From: Desulfobulbaceae bacterium
GTDB lineage: Bacteria; Desulfobacterota; Desulfobulbia; Desulfobulbales; Desulfobulbaceae
Assembly (NCBI GenBank): GCA_030633145.1
Contig: DAOVTM010000222.1
Location: forward strand, 1-6,771
Reading direction: 5' to 3'
Length of the DNA stretch: 6,771 bases
Shown: positions 1 through 4,105 of the stretch, one piece after another
Layout of the letters: the number at the start of each line of letters is the position of its first letter
How positions within the stretch are numbered: the first letter of the stretch is position 1
Notes under the pieces: generated by a model
Told to the model about the DNA's origin: nothing
Database searches by the model: none
What the model saw: only the letters and a program-made list of their open reading frames with translations
Position numbers and translations under genes: made by a program

Positions 1-2
1 AT

Positions 3-152
3 GTTGGAAAAATGGCCGATAACAGGTTGCCACCGCATGCCGTGGTATTTACTGATAGCGATGCTCGTTTTCCCAGCGAGATGAGTGATGAGGCCGGGAA
101 AATTGCAGAGACCTGTGAGCAACATAACATTCAGTATATGGTATTGTCATAA
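3..152 (+). CDS. C-terminal end of an unrecognised protein (5' truncated by window edge)
   Basis: Reading frame 3 is open from the left edge to a TAA at 150-152, giving 49 residues that end in the sequence NIQYMVLS. The other two forward frames stop early, at about positions 21 and 84. The fragment looks like the end of an alpha/beta domain: a hydrophobic strand followed by acidic residues (AVVFTDSDARFP), a helix (about EMSDEAGKIAETCEQHN) and a final strand (IQYMVLS). The strand followed by Asp-Ser-Asp resembles a metal- or nucleotide-binding loop, but this is too little to name a family. The gene converges with the minus-strand TPR gene, with only 36 bases between the stop codons. It is judged a real gene end because the frame is clean and protein-like. 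An ATG at 12-14 lies within it, but a 46-residue independent gene is less likely than a truncated larger one. Confidence 0.5.
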   Translation, partial: VGKMADNRLPPHAVVFTDSDARFPSEMSDEAGKIAETCEQHNIQYMVLS

Positions 153-188
153 TCATTTTTTGTTGTGATGGTCGTGTCACCATAGGCG

Positions 189-1655
189 TTACAGTGTCAG
201 CACGTCCTCTGATTCTCCCTCAGCCTCCTGGGCCTTAAGGATAAGATCAAAGATGACTGCGGCCTGTTTTGAATACTGTTGTACCATTTCCGGCTTTCTC
301 TGCCGTTCTGCCAGCTTTGCCAGCTCCTGGTAAATACTGGCAACTGCCGCATGTTCCGGACCGCGCAGTTCCTGAGTAAGGGTCAGTGCCTTTTTATAAT
401 AGTTCTCTGAATCATCGTATTTGCCGCAAATCCTGTAGGCCTCGGCAAGATTATTATAGACGATAATCAACCCTGCTTGATCCGGTTGCGGTGCCTTTAC
501 CATAATTCCGGCGAGACGTTCAAAGAGGATAATCGCCTCAGGCTCTGCTTCAAGTTCCACATGAAGCCGAGCCAGTTTGTCCAGAATATCAGCCTGTACA
601 GATTCGTCACCAGCCTTGTCCATAATGGCCAGTGCTGTCTTATACGGCTCCTCCGCCTGTTCATATTTACCCAGACTCTCCTGCAGTTCTCCGATCTGGA
701 ACCAGCAGATGCCCATATCCGGGCTGTCCTTACCAGCCAGCCTTGCAATACTGCCCATGGACTTTTTATAATAGATGCCAGCCTCCTTGTTTTTGCCGAA
801 AAGGGCTGCGCTGTAGGCAAGCTCCCGTCGAGCCAGGGCCAGCTCCAAGTTGTCTTCTTTCTGTTCGGCCAACAGTTTCTCCAGGGTCATGAAACGGCTC
901 AGGGATTTTTTATGCTGATAGAGCCTGCGAGCCAGCAGTCCACTGGAACGGAGATAGTCAGTGTTATCCTTTTCAAGCTCAACAGCCTTGTCAAAGCGGG
1001 GCATTGCCCGGCTGAAATCCATACGGCACTGGGCAAGAGAGGCACTGTGAAAGGAGGCAAGAGCTGAGAGGGGAATGTTCTGTTTGATAACCGAGTCAAG
1101 GATCTGCTCAGCCTCTTCTGTGCTATTGGTGAGGATGCCATCTGCGGCACTGTCATACTCGCTGCTGTCCAGCACCTCCTGGTCACGCATCTCCTTCAGG
1201 GCTGCCAGTGCGTCCCGGCGGGTCTGTATTTCCCGCTCAAGGTTTTGCTCGGGAAAGGTCAGTGCCCTGGTAATCGAGACAACTACAGCCTGCAATTTTT
1301 CCCGTTTTTTTGGGTTACTGTCGTCCATTGCCGCATTCAAGGCTGCCATCTGCTGCGCTTTGAACGCTGACAGCCGCTCAATATAACTTTCAAGGGAAAC
1401 AGTGATTGTCTCGTCGGTACGTTCGCTCTCAGGCGGGATATCGTCCGGGCTACTCTCTTCCGTAACTTCAGCAACTGTCTCAACTTCCTTAACTTCTTCG
1501 ACTTCCTCAAGATCATCCCCAGCCAGTTCAGCAACTTCTCCAGCAGCGGATTCGATCTCGCTATCTTTTGACATAGCTTTTTTCTTTTTTGAAATCAGGA
1601 AAAAGGCTATGGCTCCAACCGCAACTGCTACCAGAACACCAATTATAATATACAT
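189..1655 (-). CDS. Membrane-anchored TPR protein with acidic linker
   Basis: This 488-residue protein has no recognisable enzyme domain. Residues 2-22 form a single hydrophobic helix, followed directly by four lysines (23-26). By the positive-inside rule the rest should lie in the cytoplasm, as in LapB-type anchored TPR proteins. Residues 31-82 are a low-complexity acidic linker rich in Glu, Val and Asp. Residues about 85-190 look helical and charged. TPR-like helical pairs follow: a weak one near 197-231, then clearer units at about 270-303, 312-345, 353-386, 396-430 and 437-470. These have the longer spacing and GKY/YYKKAL signatures of kinesin-light-chain-type repeats (for example GKYEQAEEPYKTALAI and GKYDDSENYYKKALTL). 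The role is probably protein-protein scaffolding at the inner membrane; the partner is unknown. The start ATG (1655-1653) is supported by the membrane helix beginning at residue 2, but it is preceded by eight A residues and no clear Shine-Dalgarno sequence. The gene diverges from tgt and is transcribed alone in this window. Confidence 0.88.
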   Translation of the reverse strand: MYIIIGVLVAVAVGAIAFFLISKKKKAMSKDSEIESAAGEVAELAGDDLEEVEEVKEVETVAEVTEESSPDDIPPESERTDETITVSLESYIERLSAFKAQQMAALNAAMDDSNPKKREKLQAVVVSITRALTFPEQNLEREIQTRRDALAALKEMRDQEVLDSSEYDSAADGILTNSTEEAEQILDSVIKQNIPLSALASFHSASLAQCRMDFSRAMPRFDKAVELEKDNTDYLRSSGLLARRLYQHKKSLSRFMTLEKLLAEQKEDNLELALARRELAYSAALFGKNKEAGIYYKKSMGSIARLAGKDSPDMGICWFQIGELQESLGKYEQAEEPYKTALAIMDKAGDESVQADILDKLARLHVELEAEPEAIILFERLAGIMVKAPQPDQAGLIIVYNNLAEAYRICGKYDDSENYYKKALTLTQELRGPEHAAVASIYQELAKLAERQRKPEMVQQYSKQAAVIFDLILKAQEAEGESEDVLTL

Positions 1656-1773
1656 TTTTTTTTCAGTTTTTAATTTTTTTTGAGCTGACAGGTGGCTGAA
1701 AAAAGGAAACAGGCTTATATAAACAGTGTCACCAACAGCTTTATGGCTCCATAACAGGAACCGCTTTCAACTA

Positions 1774-1802
1774 AATATAGCAAAACAGTTTTCTAACTAC
1801 AA
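1774..1802 (-). promoter_or_regulatory. Candidate sigma70 promoter for the minus-strand TPR gene
   Basis: Read on the minus strand, TTGTAG (1802-1797) is followed after 17 bases by TATATT (1779-1774). TATATT matches five of six consensus -10 bases and is preceded by TGC, giving an extended -10. The -35 box is poor (three of six). The predicted start would leave a 5' untranslated leader of roughly 110 bases before the ATG at 1655. The -35 box overlaps the Shine-Dalgarno region of divergent tgt. This is a pattern match by eye only. Confidence 0.35.
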
Positions 1803-1816
1803 GGAAATTCAACATC

Positions 1817-2947
1817 ATGCAAGCATCCTCTCCATACGAGTTGTTCCACCAGTCCTCCAACTGTCCGGCCCGATGCGGTCGGGTAACCACCTTGCACGGA
1901 ACCTTTGAGACCCCGATCTTCATGCCGGTGGGTACCCTGGCAACGGTCAAGGCGGTCACACCGGAAAACCTGCTGGAGCTTGGTGCGCAGATTATCCTGG
2001 GTAATACCTATCATCTCTTTATTCGCCCCGGCCATGAGCTGGTTCGCTCCTTTGGTGGTCTGCATGGGTTCATGCACTGGGACGGGCCGATCCTTACTGA
2101 TTCCGGTGGGTTTCAGATATTCAGTCTGCGCAAACTGGCTAAAATTACGGAAGAGGGGGCCGAGTTCAGATCCCATATTGACGGCTCAAAACTCTTCTTG
2201 AGTCCAGAAAAGGTGATCCATGTCCAGGAGGCATTGGGTTCTGATATCATGATGGTGCTCGATACCTGCATCCCCTATCCAGCAACTTTTGATGAGGCTT
2301 CCCAGGCCACCGCCTTGACCAGTCGCTGGGCCAGACGTTGCCGGGAGGCTCAGTCAGACAGCGGCCAGTTGTTATTCGGTATCCTCCAGGGCGGGATGTA
2401 TCCTGAGTTGCGTAAGGAGGCAGCCCAGGAGCTGATTGATATTGGTTTTGACGGCTATGCCATGGGGGGGCTGTCTGTTGGTGAACCCAAAGAGTTGATG
2501 CACGAGATGCTGGATGCCTCGGTACACCTGCTGCCAGACGAGTTTCCAAAGTATCTGATGGGAGTGGGGACTCCTGAGGATCTTGTGGAAGGGGTTTACA
2601 GGGGAGTGGATATGTTTGACTGCGTCATGCCCACCCGTAACGCTCGCAATGGTACCCTTTTTACCTCCAGTGGCAGGGTCGTTATAAAAAATAGTCGACA
2701 CCGAGAAGACCAGGGACCACTGGATGAGCGATGTAGCTGTTATACCTGCCGGAATTATTCACGGGGATACCTGCGCCATCTCTTTCAGAACCGGGAGATC
2801 CTTGCCTACCAGCTCAACTCCATCCATAACCTGCATTATTACTGCTCGTTGATGGCTGATATGCGATCGGCCATCATGGAAAATCGGTTTCCAGAGTTTC
2901 GTGCAACCTTCTATGATCAGCGGGAAAAGACAGCCCCTGTGGCCTGA
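1817..2947 (+). CDS. tgt: Queuine/preQ1 tRNA-guanine transglycosylase
   Basis: This 376-residue protein is full length for bacterial Tgt (E. coli 375). The family exchanges guanine at wobble position 34 of tRNAs with GUN anticodons (Asp, Asn, His, Tyr) for the queuosine precursor preQ1, using a TIM-barrel fold in the cytoplasm. Visible hallmarks are ETPIFMPVGT (31-40), GAQIILGNTYHL (56-67), TDSGGFQ with general-base Asp95 (94-100), substrate-pocket Asp149 and Cys151 in LDTCIPYP, ILQGG (189-193), GGLSVGE (217-223) and MFDCVMPTRNARNG with nucleophile Asp268 (266-279). The zinc site CxCxxC is Cys306, Cys308 and Cys311, with His337 in NSIHN. Nothing essential is missing. AAGGA at 1801-1805 is a plausible ribosome binding site, 11 bases before the ATG, and the N-terminus aligns with the usual family start. 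yajC follows after 126 bases, a common bacterial gene order. No queA or other queuosine gene is in the window, so whether the cell makes or salvages the base cannot be told. Confidence 0.98.
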   Translation: MQASSPYELFHQSSNCPARCGRVTTLHGTFETPIFMPVGTLATVKAVTPENLLELGAQIILGNTYHLFIRPGHELVRSFGGLHGFMHWDGPILTDSGGFQIFSLRKLAKITEEGAEFRSHIDGSKLFLSPEKVIHVQEALGSDIMMVLDTCIPYPATFDEASQATALTSRWARRCREAQSDSGQLLFGILQGGMYPELRKEAAQELIDIGFDGYAMGGLSVGEPKELMHEMLDASVHLLPDEFPKYLMGVGTPEDLVEGVYRGVDMFDCVMPTRNARNGTLFTSSGRVVIKNSRHREDQGPLDERCSCYTCRNYSRGYLRHLFQNREILAYQLNSIHNLHYYCSLMADMRSAIMENRFPEFRATFYDQREKTAPVA

Positions 2948-2994
2948 CATTGGCCGGAATATTGACTATTTTTAATTTTTTGCCTGATGAGCTG

Positions 2995-3022
2995 TTGTCA
3001 TATACTCCAATATGATTATAGT
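2995..3022 (+). promoter_or_regulatory. Candidate sigma70 promoter for yajC
   Basis: TTGTCA (2995-3000, five of six consensus) is followed after 16 bases by TATAGT (3017-3022, five of six), about 50 bases before the yajC start. The surrounding tgt-yajC gap is very A+T rich, so chance matches are likely. If real, yajC can be expressed independently of tgt. No convincing terminator is seen after tgt, so read-through is also possible. Confidence 0.38.
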
Positions 3023-3061
3023 TTATATTTTTGATACTGTTTTTTATATAAATACCAATAT

Positions 3062-3066
3062 GGAGG
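3062..3066 (+). promoter_or_regulatory. Strong Shine-Dalgarno that decides the yajC start
   Basis: GGAGG lies seven bases before ATG 3074 and only four before an in-frame TTG at 3071. The spacing favours ATG 3074 as the true start. Confidence 0.75.
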
Positions 3067-3073
3067 TTTTTTG

Positions 3074-3415
3074 ATGACTGGAATAGCGTATGCACAGGGA
3101 GCCGCAGCTTCACCGGCTGCAAGCGGCATGGCCTCGTTTCTCCCCCTTATTTTGATCTTTGGCGTGTTTTATTTTCTCTTGATTCGGCCCCAGCAGAAAA
3201 AAGCCAAACAACACCAGCAGTTTTTAAATGAGCTGAAAAAAGGGGCAAAGGTACTGACCGGAGGAGGGATTCACGGTAAGATCACTGGCTTGACCGATTC
3301 CACAGTGACCATGGAGATAGCTGACGGTGTTCGCATCAAGGTGAACAGAGGATCAATCATAACCACAGCGGAAGCTGCTGAAAAACAGGCCACAGCACCT
3401 GCCAAAAAGGGCTGA
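3074..3415 (+). CDS. yajC: Preprotein translocase accessory subunit YajC
   Basis: This 113-residue protein is close to E. coli YajC (110). YajC is a small inner-membrane protein that associates with SecD-SecF and the SecYEG channel; its precise contribution to export is modest. The layout is typical: a short small-residue N-terminus (about 1-18), one membrane helix (about 19-37, SFLPLILIFGVFYFLLI), then the diagnostic IRPQQKKAK (37-45) at the cytoplasmic face. A soluble beta-rich domain follows, with LTGGGIHGKI and VRIKVNRGSI near residues 61-96. The tail is Ala/Lys rich. ATG 3074 is chosen over the in-frame TTG immediately upstream because of the GGAGG spacing. It follows tgt on the same strand, as in many bacteria, but secD and secF do not follow within the next 3.3 kb. 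A likely terminator lies just after the stop codon. Confidence 0.96.
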   Translation: MTGIAYAQGAAASPAASGMASFLPLILIFGVFYFLLIRPQQKKAKQHQQFLNELKKGAKVLTGGGIHGKITGLTDSTVTMEIADGVRIKVNRGSIITTAEAAEKQATAPAKKG

Positions 3416-3433
3416 GGTATTGGCGGCTGTTGA

Positions 3434-3460
3434 TCTTCATCGGGTATGAAGAATTTTTTT
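3434..3460 (+). terminator. Probable intrinsic terminator after yajC
   Basis: A perfect 7-bp stem (TCTTCAT at 3434-3440 with ATGAAGA at 3446-3452) and a five-base loop CGGGT are followed after one base by seven T residues (3454-3460). It begins 19 bases after the yajC stop. The stem has only two G-C pairs, so it may be leaky, but position and T-tract fit Rho-independent termination. Confidence 0.55.
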
Positions 3461-3480
3461 ACAGACATCGTTAACATACT

Positions 3481-3640
3481 TTGAATTCGTGCTGATTATT
3501 GGACACTTTTCAAATGCAATAGAGTGGTTTCGAGTAATGAGTTATGAGTATCGAGTACTGAGAAAACGTCGTGCGAACCCTCATTTCTCACCCCTCACAA
3601 CTCATTGCTCAGACCGACCATTGTCCAATTATGAGCGAAT
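3481..3640. repeat. MITE-like long imperfect palindrome with GAGTAATGAG-type arms
   Basis: The outer arms are 3485-3505 and 3622-3640: ATTCG at the left end pairs with CGAAT at the right, and ATTGGACA (3498-3505) pairs with TGTCCAAT (3622-3629). The inner arms 3531-3562 and 3580-3611 are 32 bases each and match as inverted copies at 23 of 32 positions, including AATGAGTT against AACTCATT. The inner loop is 17 bases. Within the left inner arm, GAG-containing units (GAGTAATGAG, TTATGAG, CGAGTACTGAG) recur, suggesting growth by short tandem copying. ATACT occurs directly outside both ends (3476-3480 and 3641-3645) and could be a 5-bp target duplication. No transposase is encoded, so if mobile it would be non-autonomous. 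It could instead be a transcribed hairpin. Similar GAGTAATGAG repeats are recalled from other environmental bacterial genomes, but this was not checked. Confidence 0.62.
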
Positions 3641-3667
3641 ATACTGAAAACATGTAAGTCTTCAAAT

Positions 3668-3898
3668 TCCTGTTGTTTGTTTTTACGAGGTCTGTTTTAA
3701 CCACAGAGGACATGCTTTTTGTGTATCCTCTTTACAATGTATGGTTAATCGGGCAACCGGGTAGGGTGCATTCCATGCACCATGACCATATTCGCATCAA
3801 TACGAACCGTGATATTTATCCGCTGGGGTATGGTTCAAACCGTTTTCGGTGCGTGAAACGCACCCTACGGCGTGTCAGCATAGCTTGAAACAACAGGA
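3668..3898. repeat. 231-bp element with perfect 11-bp inverted ends and two internal hairpins
   Basis: TCCTGTTGTTT (3668-3678) and AAACAACAGGA (3888-3898) are perfect inverted copies and bound the element. Inside, the 21-base arms 3761-3781 and 3848-3868 are inverted copies of each other with three mismatches. Each arm also folds on itself: GGTGCAT-TCC-ATGCACC (3765-3781) and GGTGCGT-GAA-ACGCACC (3848-3864), both with a perfect 7-bp stem and 3-base loop. Two of the three arm differences fall at paired positions and keep the pairing (A-T in one arm, G-C in the other). The GTAGGGTGC...GCACC motif resembles a widespread dispersed repeat family in proteobacteria and cyanobacteria (recalled, not searched). 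No target duplication was obvious, and no transposase is present. Confidence 0.6.
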
Positions 3899-3975
3899 TG
3901 TTTTCCATAAAATTTAACAAGGATACGTAAATTGCTTCATTATTATAGTGAATTTTCTATGATGACATAATAAAT

Positions 3976-4066
3976 CTGCCCCCTTTTCCAGGGAGTTGAC
4001 CATTTAATAAAAATCATATAAGTTATTCGGATAATCACTTAACCACTGGCAACCAAAAGGGGACAG
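3976..4066. repeat. Short inverted-repeat element with CTGYCCCCTTTT ends
   Basis: CTGCCCCCTTTT (3976-3987) and AAAAGGGGACAG (4055-4066) are inverted copies matching at 11 of 12 positions, bounding a 91-bp unit. Partial inverted similarity continues inward (GTTGACC...TTTAA on the left, TTAACC...GGCAAC on the right). Ends of the form AAAAGGGGACAG followed by T/A-rich sequence resemble repeats that have been seen near REP-associated transposases; that link is from memory. The unit sits 40 bases upstream of the 798-residue TPR gene and contains its best promoter candidate. Confidence 0.5.
3996..4022 (+). promoter_or_regulatory. Candidate promoter inside the third repeat, facing the TPR gene
   Basis: TTGACC (3996-4001, five of six) precedes TATAAG (4017-4022, five of six) with a 15-base spacer, shorter than the usual 16-18. 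It would start transcription about 75 bases before ATG 4106. The good box matches are offset by the short spacer and the A+T-rich background. Confidence 0.3.
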
Positions 4067-4105
4067 TTTTTCCTTTTTATTCATTTAGATTAACAAATTA
4101 AATCC

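Larger units (their letters stand above)
3416..4105. other. 690-bp gene-free region packed with inverted repeats
   Basis: No reading frame here looks like a protein. The longest forward frame (3673-3888, 71 codons) lies almost wholly inside a palindromic element and is treated as spurious. From left to right the region contains the yajC terminator, a GAGTAATGAG-type inverted repeat (about 3481-3640), a second element bounded by 11-bp inverted ends (3668-3898), an A+T-rich gap (3899-3975) with a weak TTATTAT/ATAATAA pair, and a third inverted repeat (3976-4066). A 39-base leader before the 798-residue TPR gene follows. No tRNA or CRISPR unit was seen. Confidence 0.75.

Noticed and set aside
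153..188. Possible bidirectional terminator between the converging genes
   Set aside because: There is a small ATGGT/ACCAT hairpin (about 169-184), but the six-T tract lies before it on the plus strand and no T-tract follows it on either strand.
477..1067. 196-codon open frame on the plus strand
   Set aside because: It lies fully antisense to the well-supported membrane-anchored TPR gene, and its translation is Cys/Phe/Gln-rich without domain character, as expected for a shadow frame.
1679..1723. Plus-strand promoter for tgt using CTGACA and TATATA/TATAAA
   Set aside because: Spacing between the boxes is about 25 bases or more, too long for sigma70, and no better pair was found in the leader.
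2941..2980. Terminator after tgt
   Set aside because: The GGCC...GGCC pairing is only four base pairs, and the T-rich stretch starts too far downstream to act as a terminator tail.
3531..3611. CRISPR array suggested by repeated GAG-containing units
   Set aside because: The units are about 7-11 bases, irregularly spaced without unique spacers, and the second half is an inverted rather than direct copy.
3673..3888. 71-codon open frame in the yajC-TPR gap
   Set aside because: It sits almost exactly inside the inverted-repeat element, spans both hairpins, has no Shine-Dalgarno, and its product shows no recognisable features.
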